This document shows positions 7,236 to 16,026 of a stretch of 64,000 nucleotides of DNA, piece by piece (the stretch's first letter is position 1; every line of letters starts with the position of its first letter). Source of the stretch: Methanoculleus horonobensis (lineage in GTDB: Archaea > Halobacteriota > Methanomicrobia > Methanomicrobiales > Methanoculleaceae); the NCBI RefSeq assembly GCF_001602375.1, contig NZ_BCNY01000007.1:60027-124026 (forward strand), given 5' to 3'. The translations under genes were made by a program, and so were the position numbers. A model generated the notes under the pieces. The model saw nothing but the letters and a program-made list of their open reading frames with translations, was not told the DNA's origin and did not search any database.

Positions 7236-8369
7236 ATGGCGGAGAGCACCGGGACAGAAGAGAGGGGCATCCGGATCACCCTTGAGGAGATCGCCGGAGC
7301 CGTCGGCGACTTCGGCACCATCTTTCCCATCCTGCTCGGCGTCGCCATCGTCTGCCCGGACGTGAACGTCAGCCACTTCTTCCTCTTCCTCGCCGCCTGG
7401 TACATCATCGCCGGGTTCTACTATCGCCTTCCCATGCCGATCGAACCGATGAAGGCGATCGGCGCCATCGCCATCGCCGAAGGGCTCTGTGCCGGCGAGA
7501 TCGTGGCGTCAGGCCTTGTTGTCGGGGCGCTCTTCCTCGTCCTCGGCCTCGTCGGCGGCATGACCTGGATCGGGGAGCGGATCCCAAGAAGCGTCGTCCG
7601 GGGGGTGCAGGCAGGTCTCGCGCTCATCCTCCTCAGGACGTCGCTCGGCTACATCATTCCCGACGCTCTCTTTGCGGCCGTATCCATCGGGATCATCCTC
7701 ATCTTCTTCGTCGCATCGCAACGCACCCGGATCCCGGACGTCTCCGCCCTGCTGGTGCTCGGCATCGGGCTCGCCGCCGGTATCGCAACGCAGGGAATGC
7801 CGCCGTTCCGCCTGATGTCCCTCCCCGCCCTCGTCATCCCGATGCCGGTAGACTTCATCACCGGAACCTGGGACCTCGCCCTCCCGCAGATACCGCTCAC
7901 GCTCACGAACGCCATCCTCGCGACATCGCTCCTCACCTACGACCTCTTCCCGAAGAAGGGCGTGAACCCTGATAGGCTCTCGCGGACGATCGGGGCCATG
8001 AACCTGGTCTCGACGCCGCTCGGGGGGTTCCCCATGTGCCACGGCGCCGGGGGGCTCGCCGCGATGTACCGGTTCGGCGCACGGACCGGCGGGGCAAACA
8101 TCATCGCCGGTATCTTCATCCTCGTCTTCGCCGTCGCTTTCGCCCCGCCGGAGGTGCTGACCCTCATCCCCTTCGGCGTCTTCGGGGCGCTCCTGGTCTT
8201 CGTGGCGCTCGAGCTCGGGAAGCACAGCGTGAAGACGGAGTCCTACCTGGTCACGGGGGTCATCGCCGTCCTCACCCTCGCGGTCGGCCTCACGGTCGCG
8301 TTCATCGCCGGGATGATCCTCGCCTATGCGCTCAAGCGGTGGGAGAAGGGGAGAGCGTCCCGGTCCTGA
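7236..8369 (+). CDS. MOT1-family molybdate permease
   Basis: A 377-residue polytopic membrane protein with about ten hydrophobic segments. The motifs GAVGDFGTIFPILLGVA, PMPIEPMKAIGAIAIAEG and FPMCHGAGGLAAMYRFGART match the MOT1 molybdate branch related to sulfate permeases. It would carry molybdate by secondary transport, independent of the ABC systems around it. I chose ATG at 7236 because GGGAG lies seven bases before it; a further in-frame ATG at 7206 has no such site. It is transcribed divergently from modA. Confidence 0.86.
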   Translation: MAESTGTEERGIRITLEEIAGAVGDFGTIFPILLGVAIVCPDVNVSHFFLFLAAWYIIAGFYYRLPMPIEPMKAIGAIAIAEGLCAGEIVASGLVVGALFLVLGLVGGMTWIGERIPRSVVRGVQAGLALILLRTSLGYIIPDALFAAVSIGIILIFFVASQRTRIPDVSALLVLGIGLAAGIATQGMPPFRLMSLPALVIPMPVDFITGTWDLALPQIPLTLTNAILATSLLTYDLFPKKGVNPDRLSRTIGAMNLVSTPLGGFPMCHGAGGLAAMYRFGARTGGANIIAGIFILVFAVAFAPPEVLTLIPFGVFGALLVFVALELGKHSVKTESYLVTGVIAVLTLAVGLTVAFIAGMILAYALKRWEKGRASRS

Positions 8370-8410
8370 CCCGACCAGGTTTATCACATCCGGCGTAAGA
8401 GCGGGGGGAG

Positions 8411-8667
8411 ATGGACACCGTCACTGCACTCGGTCTTCTCGCCGGTTCGCTCACGACGCTCTCGTTCGCGCCGCAGGCCGTCCGGGCGTGGCTGCCACGC
8501 GCTCGACCACCGACCTCTCGCTCTCGATGCTCATCGTCCTTCTCGCGGGCGTTCTGCTCTGGCTCGCCTATGGGGTGGTGAGAGGGGATGTCGCCATCGT
8601 GGCGGCGAACGCCGCGACAGCCGGCCTTGTCGGCCTCACCCTCTCGCTCAAGAAAAAGAACGGATGA
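8411..8667 (+). pseudogene. SemiSWEET/MtN3-type transporter, frameshifted
   Basis: From ATG at 8411 the frame reads MDTVTALGLLAGSLTTLSF then APQAVRAW, a semiSWEET first helix with its PQ motif, then fails and stops near 8582. One frame over, from about 8495, the sequence continues TRSTTDLSLSMLIVLLAG, LLWLAYGVVRG and the third helix, ending KKKNG at 8667. Joined, the two parts give a normal three-helix sugar transporter half of about 85 residues. The junction near 8490-8496 needs one added base. A TATA-like TTTATCACA about 25 bp upstream suggests a leaderless transcript. The lesion may be real or a sequencing error. Confidence 0.8.
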
Positions 8668-9715
8668 CGTGGATCGCCGTCGCCTTCACGGAGAGGGCGA
8701 CGGAGATTCCCGAAACGATGCCGAATTCCTGCACCGAGCGCCGGGTCAGAACCGCGGTGAGCGTGACCCCCGCGTCAACCCGCACCTCGGCGACGGGGCC
8801 GTTCTCCGCGACCGAGACGACCGTCCCGGCCAGCGTGTTCCGGGCGCTGGTGCGCCGCCCGTCCCCGACGGCGAGGACGACGTCGTCGGCCCGGATGCAG
8901 AGGCTGACCTCCTCGCCCGCTGCCGCCTCCGTCACCGCCTCGAAGGCCAGCCCTCCGGCAATCACCGTCGCGAGCCCGTCCTCGTTTGCCGTCACCGTTC
9001 CGTCCAGGATGTTCTCGATCCCGACGAACGACGCGACCTCGCGGCTCTTCGGGGCGTTCAGCACGACATCGGCCTTCCCCTCGTCGACGAGAGCTCCGTC
9101 GATGATCACCGCCATCCGGGTGGCGAGGAGATGCGCTTCGCGGCGGGAGTGGCTCACCTGCACGACGGTGAGCCCGTCCTCCCGGTGGAGCCGCCGGAGA
9201 TCGTCGATGAACTTCTCCTGCGTGACGGGGTCGAGGGCCGAGAGCGGTTCGTCGAGGAGGAGGATGTCGGGTTTCACCGCGACGGCCCGGGCGAGCGCCA
9301 CCCGCTGCTGCTCGCCGCCGGAGAGGGTCCCCGGGTAGCGGTCGGCCAGATGAGCGATCCCGAACCGTTCGAGGAGGGGGGCGACCTCGGCCCGGGCCTC
9401 CTTCTTCCCCATCCCCTGCACCCGGAGCCCATAGGAGATGTTGTCGATGACCCGCATGTTCGGGAAGAGTGAGTAGTCCTGGTAGACGAGAGCGACATTC
9501 CGCTTCTCCGGGGGGAGTGCGGTGATCTCTTCGCCCCGGAGGAGGACGCGGCCGCTGTCCGGCCGGTGGAGTCCGGCGATCGCTTCGAGGAGCACCGTCT
9601 TCCCCGCACCCGACGGCCCGACGATGAAGTAGTAGTCGCCCTTACTGATCGTCAGGCTGACGTCGTTTAAGCGGAACGAGCCGAGTGCGAGCGAGACACG
9701 GTCAAACTCTATCAT
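8648..9715 (-). CDS. wtpC: Tungstate/molybdate ABC transporter ATP-binding protein
   Basis: A 355-residue ABC ATPase with Walker A GPSGAGKT, signature LSGGEQQRVALARA, Walker B LLLDEPLSALDP and a C-terminal TOBE region. It overlaps the wtpB permease start-to-stop by 14 bp, forming operon wtpA-wtpB-wtpC. It is a paralogue of the ATPase at 3845-4909. Its 3' end overlaps the end of the frameshifted semiSWEET gene by 20 bp on the opposite strand. Confidence 0.9.
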   Translation of the reverse strand: MIEFDRVSLALGSFRLNDVSLTISKGDYYFIVGPSGAGKTVLLEAIAGLHRPDSGRVLLRGEEITALPPEKRNVALVYQDYSLFPNMRVIDNISYGLRVQGMGKKEARAEVAPLLERFGIAHLADRYPGTLSGGEQQRVALARAVAVKPDILLLDEPLSALDPVTQEKFIDDLRRLHREDGLTVVQVSHSRREAHLLATRMAVIIDGALVDEGKADVVLNAPKSREVASFVGIENILDGTVTANEDGLATVIAGGLAFEAVTEAAAGEEVSLCIRADDVVLAVGDGRRTSARNTLAGTVVSVAENGPVAEVRVDAGVTLTAVLTRRSVQEFGIVSGISVALSVKATAIHVIRSFS

Positions 9716-10583
9716 CGTACCTCCCTAAGTACCGGGTCATTCTTCGCAGGAGGTAGAAGACCCCGAAACTGACCAGGATGACCGTGAATGCGATACTCCT
9801 GCTCGTGTGGATGCCGTCTGTCGTGAAGGAGTAGTAGATCAGCGTCGATATGATGAACGGGTAGTAGGCGATCATGATGACGCCGGCAAACTCCCCGATC
9901 GCCCTCCCCCAGGCGAGGATAGCCCCGCTGTACATGTGCCGGAGGCTTAAGGGGAGCGTGACCGTCCGGAACGCCGTAAAGGTTCCCGCCCCGAGCGTGC
10001 GGGCGACGTTCTCCAGGTGAACCGGCACCTTCTCGAACCCCTCCCGCATGCTGTTGACGTAGAACGGCGAGGCGACGAAGAGCATCGCGACGATCGTCCC
10101 CGGGAGCGCGTCCTCGAACGCAATCCCGATCTCCGAGAGCGGCGCGCCGAGCCAGCCCCGGCGCATGAAGAGGAGGTAGACGAGCAGGCCCGCCACGGTG
10201 TGCGGCAGGATGAGCGGGATATCGACGATGCTCTCGACGGCGCCCTTGAGCCGCGAGGGGCGGGATCGTGCGAGAACGTAGGCGAGCGGGGTTCCGAAGA
10301 GGATGAGGAGGAGGACGGCGCTCGCCCCCGCGCCGAACGTGAGGAGGATCGATCCGATCACCTCCGACGACGCCGCGACCTTCAAGAGGTGCGCCGGGTC
10401 GGCGAGTTCCGCCGAGGCGATGCTCGCGATGGCAAGCACCGTGATGCCGACGAGCAGCCCGCCCATGATGCAGAACCCGAGGGTGCACCAGTCGATATGC
10501 CGCCTCCAGCGCCCACTCCACCAGGAGGGAGGTGCTTCACCATCCCCCAGAAGGGGGTCGCCCGAGAGTGTTTCGGTCTTCAT
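9702..10583 (-). CDS. wtpB: Tungstate/molybdate ABC transporter permease
   Basis: A 293-residue permease. A cytoplasmic N-terminal extension of about 30 residues precedes about six membrane spans. The coupling-loop region VHLENVARTLGAGTFTAF and GRAIGEFAGVIMIA are characteristic of ModB/WtpB proteins. It lies between wtpA and wtpC, and its 3' end overlaps wtpC. Confidence 0.9.
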   Translation of the reverse strand: MKTETLSGDPLLGDGEAPPSWWSGRWRRHIDWCTLGFCIMGGLLVGITVLAIASIASAELADPAHLLKVAASSEVIGSILLTFGAGASAVLLLILFGTPLAYVLARSRPSRLKGAVESIVDIPLILPHTVAGLLVYLLFMRRGWLGAPLSEIGIAFEDALPGTIVAMLFVASPFYVNSMREGFEKVPVHLENVARTLGAGTFTAFRTVTLPLSLRHMYSGAILAWGRAIGEFAGVIMIAYYPFIISTLIYYSFTTDGIHTSRSIAFTVILVSFGVFYLLRRMTRYLGRYDDRV

Positions 10584-10652
10584 ATCCGCACGTTCCTGAA
10601 TAAGCGTTGTACGCGTCCGCTGATAACTGGTAGCATAAAGAAAAAGAGGGGT

Positions 10653-11720
10653 TCAGGCCTTCATCTCGACGAGCGATTGGAGAGCGTCGGGGATGCTGCC
10701 GTAGCCGCCCGCGGGCACGATCGGGGGCTGACCATCGGCAGTGAGGATCTCCTGGCCGGTGGCGCCGATCAGCATCTCGACAAACTCGATGCCGAGGTCA
10801 GGGTGCTCGGCGATCTTCGGGACGGTCACGCCGTAGACGATCGGCGAGCCCGCGTAGCTCGTAGTGCCGTCACCCTTCTTTGCCTCGGTCTGGACGGTCG
10901 CGTAGTTCTCCGCGAAGTCTATCGAGGAGAGGTCGATCTCCTCGGGGAGTTCGATGAACTCGAGGTCGTTCTGGACGGCGACGCTGCGGTACTCCCATGC
11001 GTAGTCAAGCCCTCCGGACTGAACCATCTGGACGAGTTCGACGCTCTTCGGGCGGATCGTCAGGGTGGTGCTGTCGGGCTTCGGGTCGGCGGCGTGGATC
11101 GTGTAGACGCCACCCTCTTCGGTGACGGTGATCGCGCTGTGCTCGCTGACGAGCGTCTCGAAGATCTGGTCGTTCTTGTAGTAGGCCTCGGCGAGCTGGA
11201 TCACCATCGGGGTGCGGTAGCCGCAGGGATCGGAGTTCGGGTCGGAGAAGCCCCACCGGACGCCGTCACGGTCGAGGATCTCGTACCAGTTCTCGGCGGT
11301 GATCTCGTCTGCGTACTTGCTCTCGTTAGAGTAGGTCAGGACCATCCGGTTCTTCGCGAACGTGAGGTACCAGTCGGCGTGCTCCGGGATCATCATCTCC
11401 GGGATGAGATAGTAGTCAGCAGAGGCGACGACGTCGGCGGGCTTGCCGTTCTCGGTCACCTTCTTGATGCAGTCGACGCTGCCGGCTGGCTCGAGGAGCA
11501 CGGTGACGCCGGCATGTTCTGCTTCGAATTCTGCTTTCACCTTCTCAAACGGTCCGGTCAGGCTCCCGGCATGGAAGACCTTCACCTGGACGTCTTCGGC
11601 GGCGGTCGCCGTCGGCGTGGGGGTCGTCGTCGGGTCTTCGGTCGTCCCCGTGCAGCCGGAGAACAGAACCGCGGCAGCGACGATGAGACAGATAAACGCA
11701 CATAGGCGGGTTAGTTTCAT
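10653..11720 (-). CDS. wtpA: Tungstate/molybdate-binding lipoprotein WtpA
   Basis: A 355-residue binding protein with a signal peptide, lipobox (LFSGC) and a Thr/Pro-rich spacer. The mature part carries VFHAGSLTGPF, EPAGSVDCIKKVTE and ADVVASADYYLIPEMM, the defining motifs of archaeal WtpA, a high-affinity tungstate binder first described in Pyrococcus. ATG at 11720 starts the signal peptide. A short run of T follows the stop on the coding strand. It heads the wtpABC operon. Confidence 0.93.
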   Translation of the reverse strand: MKLTRLCAFICLIVAAAVLFSGCTGTTEDPTTTPTPTATAAEDVQVKVFHAGSLTGPFEKVKAEFEAEHAGVTVLLEPAGSVDCIKKVTENGKPADVVASADYYLIPEMMIPEHADWYLTFAKNRMVLTYSNESKYADEITAENWYEILDRDGVRWGFSDPNSDPCGYRTPMVIQLAEAYYKNDQIFETLVSEHSAITVTEEGGVYTIHAADPKPDSTTLTIRPKSVELVQMVQSGGLDYAWEYRSVAVQNDLEFIELPEEIDLSSIDFAENYATVQTEAKKGDGTTSYAGSPIVYGVTVPKIAEHPDLGIEFVEMLIGATGQEILTADGQPPIVPAGGYGSIPDALQSLVEMKA

Positions 11721-11741
11721 GAAATACGTTTGGCGGTGGCC

Positions 11742-11786
11742 CAATGTTAAAAGTATTCATCTCGGCAAATGTTAATCAAATTGATT
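11742..11786 (-). promoter_or_regulatory. wtpA promoter with upstream palindrome
   Basis: On the minus strand a TATA-like TTTTAACAT lies about 25-30 bp before the wtpA start. Upstream of it is the perfect 13-bp palindrome AATCAAATTGATT at 11774-11786. The placement suits an activator or repressor site; this is inference. Confidence 0.45.
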
Positions 11787-11840
11787 TACCTGGCATTCCC
11801 GGACGGATCAGATTCCGGAGGAAAGGGCTTTGATGGGGAT

Positions 11841-12926
11841 TCAGGCCCCTTTCCGCGGGATGAGATGAACCGCCTTCGCCTGGAGAGAGACCCAGACCTC
11901 CATCCCCTCGTGAAGATCGAGGGTCTCCGCCCTCCTCGCGGTCACGAGCGCGACGAGATCGCACCCGCAGTGCACCGTCACGTTCACGAACGGTGCCGTG
12001 GGCTCGATGGCGGTGACCGTGGTCGGGAACCTGTTCTCCGCCTCCTCGTGCATGGGCTCCCTCCGGTGCAGGGAGATGTCTTCGCCCCGGACGATCATCT
12101 CGACCTCGTCGGCGGGCGGCGGGGTCGCCGAGAGGATCTCTTTACCTCTTGCCTCCACCACGGTGAACTCTCCTCTCCGCGCGACGACCCGGCCGGGGAG
12201 GATGTTCTGGACGCCCACGAACCGAGCGATCCGCCGATCTTTTGGCTCGCGGAAGATCTCGCGGGACGGCCCGGTCTGGGCGATCGTGCCCTCGATCATC
12301 ACCCCGACCCGGTGGGCAAGGCGCTGGCCCTGCGCCAGATCGTGGGTGCTTATGAGGACGGTCATGTTGGCCTCGCGGTTCAGGCGGGTCACGATCGCCT
12401 CGATGGTGGCGGTCGATGTCGGGTCCAGGTTCGCCGTCGGCTCGTCGAGGAAGAGGATCTCGGGATCGGTCACGAGCACCCGTGAGAGGGCCACCCGCTG
12501 CTGCTCGCCGCCGGAGAGATCGAGCGCCCGGCTCTTGATATAGCGGGAGAGCCCGACGGCTTCGAGGGCCTCCTTCACCTTCCGGTCGATCTCGTCGGCG
12601 GGAGCACGCCGGTACCGGAGCCCCATTGCGACGTTGTCGTAGACGGATGAGTTGAAGACGATCGGCCGCTGAAAGAGCATCCCCATCCGGCGGCGGAGGT
12701 CGAGCCAGCTGCCGCGCTCCGCGACCGTGTCGATCCCGAAGACCGAGAGCTGCCCATCGTTTGCGGGCTCGATCAGGTCGAGGAGCCGCAGAAGCGTGCT
12801 CTTCCCCGACCCGCTCGGGCCGATGAGCGCGAGGATCTCGCCTTCGCTGACCGAGAGGTCGACGTCGTGCAGGACTTCAAGGGTGCCGTAGGATTTTCTG
12901 ATATTGTGAGCCTCGATGACTGTCAT
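11841..12926 (-). CDS. tupC: Tungstate ABC transporter ATP-binding protein TupC
   Basis: A 361-residue ABC ATPase. Walker A is GPSGSGKST, followed by LLRLLDLIEPANDG, the signature is LSGGEQQRVALSRV and Walker B is LFLDEPTANLDPTS. This core is closer to the TupC/phosphate-type ATPases than to ModC. A long C-terminal TOBE-like region includes HCGCDLVALVTARRAE. It is the last gene of tupA-tupB-tupC, four bases after tupB. Confidence 0.9.
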   Translation of the reverse strand: MTVIEAHNIRKSYGTLEVLHDVDLSVSEGEILALIGPSGSGKSTLLRLLDLIEPANDGQLSVFGIDTVAERGSWLDLRRRMGMLFQRPIVFNSSVYDNVAMGLRYRRAPADEIDRKVKEALEAVGLSRYIKSRALDLSGGEQQRVALSRVLVTDPEILFLDEPTANLDPTSTATIEAIVTRLNREANMTVLISTHDLAQGQRLAHRVGVMIEGTIAQTGPSREIFREPKDRRIARFVGVQNILPGRVVARRGEFTVVEARGKEILSATPPPADEVEMIVRGEDISLHRREPMHEEAENRFPTTVTAIEPTAPFVNVTVHCGCDLVALVTARRAETLDLHEGMEVWVSLQAKAVHLIPRKGA

Positions 12927-12930
12927 GGTA

Positions 12931-13626
12931 TCACCGCTGCTGGACGAGCGAGAGGGCGATGTTCACCCCGAGTGCCACCCCGAGGAGAATGATCCCGAGC
13001 GCGATCGAGAGGGAGTAGTTCGCCATCGAGGTGTTGAGCGCGATCGCGGTGGTGAGGACGCGGGTCGCGCCCCGGATGTTGCCGCCGACGATCATCACCG
13101 TCCCGACCTCGGCGATCGCCCGCCCGAACCCGAGGAGGACGCCGGCCATCACCGCGAACCGGGCCTCCGCGATGATCGTCATGACCGTCTGGAGCCTGCT
13201 CGCGCCGAGCGCGGTGATCGTGTAGCGCTTGTCCCGGTCGATCCCCGAGAGCGCCGAGACCGTCAGCCCCATCAGGAGCGGGATGATGAGGACGGTCTGG
13301 GCGACGATCATGCCGCCGGGTGTGTAGAGAAAGCGAAGGAACCCGAAGGGGCCGATGTTTGAGAGGAAGAGGAAGATGACCAGGCCCACGATGACTGTCG
13401 GGAGCGCATACAGCGTCTGCAGGGTGGAGACGACCGCGTGCTTGCCCCGGAACTCGTAGAAGTAGATCAGCGCCCCGAGCGGCAGGGCGATCAGAGCGGC
13501 AAAGAAGGTGGCGGTGAGGGAGACGTAGAGCGAGCGGATGGTGATCTCCACCACCTGCGGGTCGAGGGTGATGATGAGCTCGATAGCCTCGATGAATCCC
13601 TCGATGATCGGGTTTCCGTTCACCAT
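12931..13626 (-). CDS. tupB: Tungstate ABC transporter permease TupB (second copy)
   Basis: A 231-residue permease with about five hydrophobic spans, starting MVNGNPIIEGFIEAIELI. The motifs TLYALPTVIVGLVIF, GMIVAQTVLIIPLLMGLTVS and GFGRAIAEVGTVMIVGGN are typical of TupB. It is very similar to the partial copy at 1-428. It lies between tupA and tupC on the same strand. Confidence 0.92.
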   Translation of the reverse strand: MVNGNPIIEGFIEAIELIITLDPQVVEITIRSLYVSLTATFFAALIALPLGALIYFYEFRGKHAVVSTLQTLYALPTVIVGLVIFLFLSNIGPFGFLRFLYTPGGMIVAQTVLIIPLLMGLTVSALSGIDRDKRYTITALGASRLQTVMTIIAEARFAVMAGVLLGFGRAIAEVGTVMIVGGNIRGATRVLTTAIALNTSMANYSLSIALGIILLGVALGVNIALSLVQQR

Positions 13627-13686
13627 GCTGCCTCAACCTCCGGAATCCCTGTCACCCTGCCGATCACCTTGTTACCACTCCATGTT

Positions 13687-14643
13687 TCAGGCAGTCACCG
13701 GCTCCGCGCAGGTGCAGTTGAACGGCGGCTCGTTGCACTCGGGTGCGTAGAGGGGCGTAAAGAGCGGTTTGCCGAACTCCTCGGCCCCGAACTCGCCGAT
13801 CATCTGCTTCGTCTCGTTCGTGGTGAGCCAGTCGATGAAGTCCGCGGCTCCCTCTGCGTTCACTCCGGGGTGCTCTTCGGGGTTGACGGCGATCGCGCTG
13901 TAGCGGTTCATGAGCTCCGCACCCTCAGCGACGACCGGGACGAGGTCCAGCCTGTCTGCGAACGAGAGGTAGGTTCCCTCATCGGAGAGGGTGTATGCCT
14001 GCTGCTCGTTTGCAAGGATCAGGGTGTCGCCCATGCCCTTGCCGGCCTCGACGTACCAGGCCCCGGCGTCAAGGACATCGGCCTCGTAGTCGTAGCCCGC
14101 CTCCCCCCAGAGCACCTTCTCCTGAGCGTGCGTCCCGGAGTTGTCGCCGCGGGAGACGAAGGCGACACCCTGCGTGTCGTTCGTGCCGGCGAGATAGATC
14201 GTCCGGAAGGCCTCCACCGGGGTCATGTTCGCGATCCCCGCCGGGTCGGACTCCGGCCCGACGATGATGTAGTAGTTGTAGGCGATGCACCGGGGATTGA
14301 TCCCGAAGCCATCGTCGATGAACTGCTGCTCGAGGTCCGGGGCGTGGACGAGGACGAGATCGACGTCGCCGCGCCTCCCGGAGTCGATCGACTGCCCGGT
14401 GCCCTGGGCGATGAACTGGAGATCCATCCCGGTCTCCCCCTCGTAGATCCGTTCGAGCTCCGCGAGCAGCCCGGTGTTCTCCAGGCTCGTCGTGGTGGCT
14501 ATCCTGAGTATGTTCCCCCCGCCGGCGGGAGCGGTGGGCGTCGCGTTATCGTCGGGCGCTGTCCCGGTGCATCCCGCGCATGCGGCAAATGTGAGCAGGA
14601 TCGCAACGATGCCTGCCGTTAGAAGAGTAGTATCTGTCTTCAT
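13687..14643 (-). CDS. tupA: Tungstate-binding lipoprotein TupA (second copy)
   Basis: A 318-residue binding protein with signal peptide, lipobox (AACAGC) and the TTTS motif in LRIATTTSLENTG. It shares AYNYYIIVGPESDPAGI, FVSRGDNSGTHAQE and QQAYTLSDEGTYL with the first TupA. It differs by a C-terminal extension, APECNEPPFNCTCAEP, holding three cysteines that the first copy lacks. It heads the second tup operon, whose promoter has a direct repeat on both sides of the TATA box. Confidence 0.92.
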   Translation of the reverse strand: MKTDTTLLTAGIVAILLTFAACAGCTGTAPDDNATPTAPAGGGNILRIATTTSLENTGLLAELERIYEGETGMDLQFIAQGTGQSIDSGRRGDVDLVLVHAPDLEQQFIDDGFGINPRCIAYNYYIIVGPESDPAGIANMTPVEAFRTIYLAGTNDTQGVAFVSRGDNSGTHAQEKVLWGEAGYDYEADVLDAGAWYVEAGKGMGDTLILANEQQAYTLSDEGTYLSFADRLDLVPVVAEGAELMNRYSAIAVNPEEHPGVNAEGAADFIDWLTTNETKQMIGEFGAEEFGKPLFTPLYAPECNEPPFNCTCAEPVTA

Positions 14644-14660
14644 AGCAGCGCGTTAGAGAG

Positions 14661-14692
14661 CCCTCCTCGGATATATAATTACCCTCCTCGGA
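14661..14692 (-). promoter_or_regulatory. tupA promoter with direct repeats flanking the TATA box
   Basis: CCCTCCTCGGA occurs at 14661-14671 and again at 14682-14692, exactly 21 bp apart (two helical turns). The TATA-like TATATAATTA lies between them, and the tupA start is at 14643. The arrangement is well suited to a cooperative repressor covering the TATA box. No other tup, mod or wtp promoter here has this element. Confidence 0.6.
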
Positions 14693-14771
14693 AAGTTAAT
14701 GTGCTCCGTTCCGGGGGAGGTTGCCAGCGGGGTCGAAACCTTAACGCTCCCGCCCGCCGATTCTTTTCCTC

Positions 14772-16022
14772 ATGTGGCAGGCGCTGGATATCGAGACCTG
14801 GATTGCCGGACGGCGGTCGGAGATCGGCCGGGTGAAGGATCCGGTCTTTGAGATCATCGGGAGGGTGCGGGCGGAGGGCGACGCCGCCCTGCTCGACCTG
14901 ACGAAGAGGTTCGATAAGATCGATCTCGAGGAGATCGCCGTCTCCGATGAGGAACTGGAGGCGGCTTACGACGAGGTGGACGCAGAGCTGGTCACGAACC
15001 TCGTGGAGGCGGAAGAGCGGATCAGCCGGTTCCACGAACTGCAGCGCGGACGCGACCTCTGGCTGCAGGAGATGGAGCCCGGGATCACCCTCGGCGTCAA
15101 GACGACTCCGCTCTCCCGTATCGGCGCCTACGTCCCCGGCGGGCGGGCGGCCTACCCCTCGACGGCGCTGATGTGCACGATCCCGGCGAAGGTCGCGGGG
15201 GTCGCGGAGATCTGCTGCTGCACCCCGCCGCCGATCAACCCGATCACCCTCGTCGCGCTCGATATCGCCGGGGTCGACGAGGTCTACCGGGTCGGGGGAG
15301 CCCAGGCGATCGCGGCGATGGCGCTCGGGACGGAGTCGATCCCGCGGGTGGAGAAGATCGTCGGCCCGGGGAACGTCTACGTCACCGCAGCGAAGATGCT
15401 GCTCCGTGACGAGGCCGAGATCGACTTCCCGGCGGGCCCGAGCGAGATCGCGATCCTCGCGGACGGCACGGCGAACCCGACCTTCGTCGCGGCCGATATC
15501 CTCGCCCAGGCTGAGCACGACCCGAACGCCGCCTGCGTCCTGGTGACCACCGACGCGGCCGTCGCGGATGCGGTCGGTGCCGAGGTGAAGCGGATGGCCG
15601 GGGAGGCGAAGCGCCGCGATATCGTCGCAAAAGCCCTCGAGCACTCCGGCTACATCGTCGCCGCAGACATCGACGAAGCGGTCGCGACCGTCGACGGCAT
15701 CGCCCCCGAGCACCTCTCTGTCCAGGTGGCCGATCCGCTCGCCGTCCTCAACCGCATCCGGAGCGCCGGGTCGATCTTCGTCGGCCCCTACGCGGCAGTG
15801 GCCTGCGGCGACTACGCCTCGGGGACGAACCACGTCCTCCCGACGGCGGGCTACGCCCGGCTCTACTCCGGCCTCGACGTGAACCACTTCTGCCGCCGCT
15901 CGACCGTCCAGATGATCACGCGGGAGGGGCTTGACGCGATCGGCGACATTGTGGAGACGATCGCCGACGCGGAGGGGCTCCACGCCCACGCGGAGTCGGT
16001 GCGGGTCCGGAGAAGGGGATAA
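14772..16022 (+). CDS. hisD: Histidinol dehydrogenase
   Basis: A 416-residue enzyme starting MWQALDIETWIAGRR. It converts L-histidinol to L-histidine with two NAD, the last step of histidine synthesis. Recognisable motifs include IGAYVPGGRAAYPSTALM, VGGAQAIAAMALGTESIP, KIVGPGNVYVTAAK, DFPAGPSEIAILAD, AEHDPNAACVLVT and SGTNHVLPTAGYARLYSGL. Length is normal. It is monocistronic here, divergent from the tup operon, with no other his genes nearby. Confidence 0.96.
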   Translation: MWQALDIETWIAGRRSEIGRVKDPVFEIIGRVRAEGDAALLDLTKRFDKIDLEEIAVSDEELEAAYDEVDAELVTNLVEAEERISRFHELQRGRDLWLQEMEPGITLGVKTTPLSRIGAYVPGGRAAYPSTALMCTIPAKVAGVAEICCCTPPPINPITLVALDIAGVDEVYRVGGAQAIAAMALGTESIPRVEKIVGPGNVYVTAAKMLLRDEAEIDFPAGPSEIAILADGTANPTFVAADILAQAEHDPNAACVLVTTDAAVADAVGAEVKRMAGEAKRRDIVAKALEHSGYIVAADIDEAVATVDGIAPEHLSVQVADPLAVLNRIRSAGSIFVGPYAAVACGDYASGTNHVLPTAGYARLYSGLDVNHFCRRSTVQMITREGLDAIGDIVETIADAEGLHAHAESVRVRRRG

Positions 16023-16026
16023 GCGA

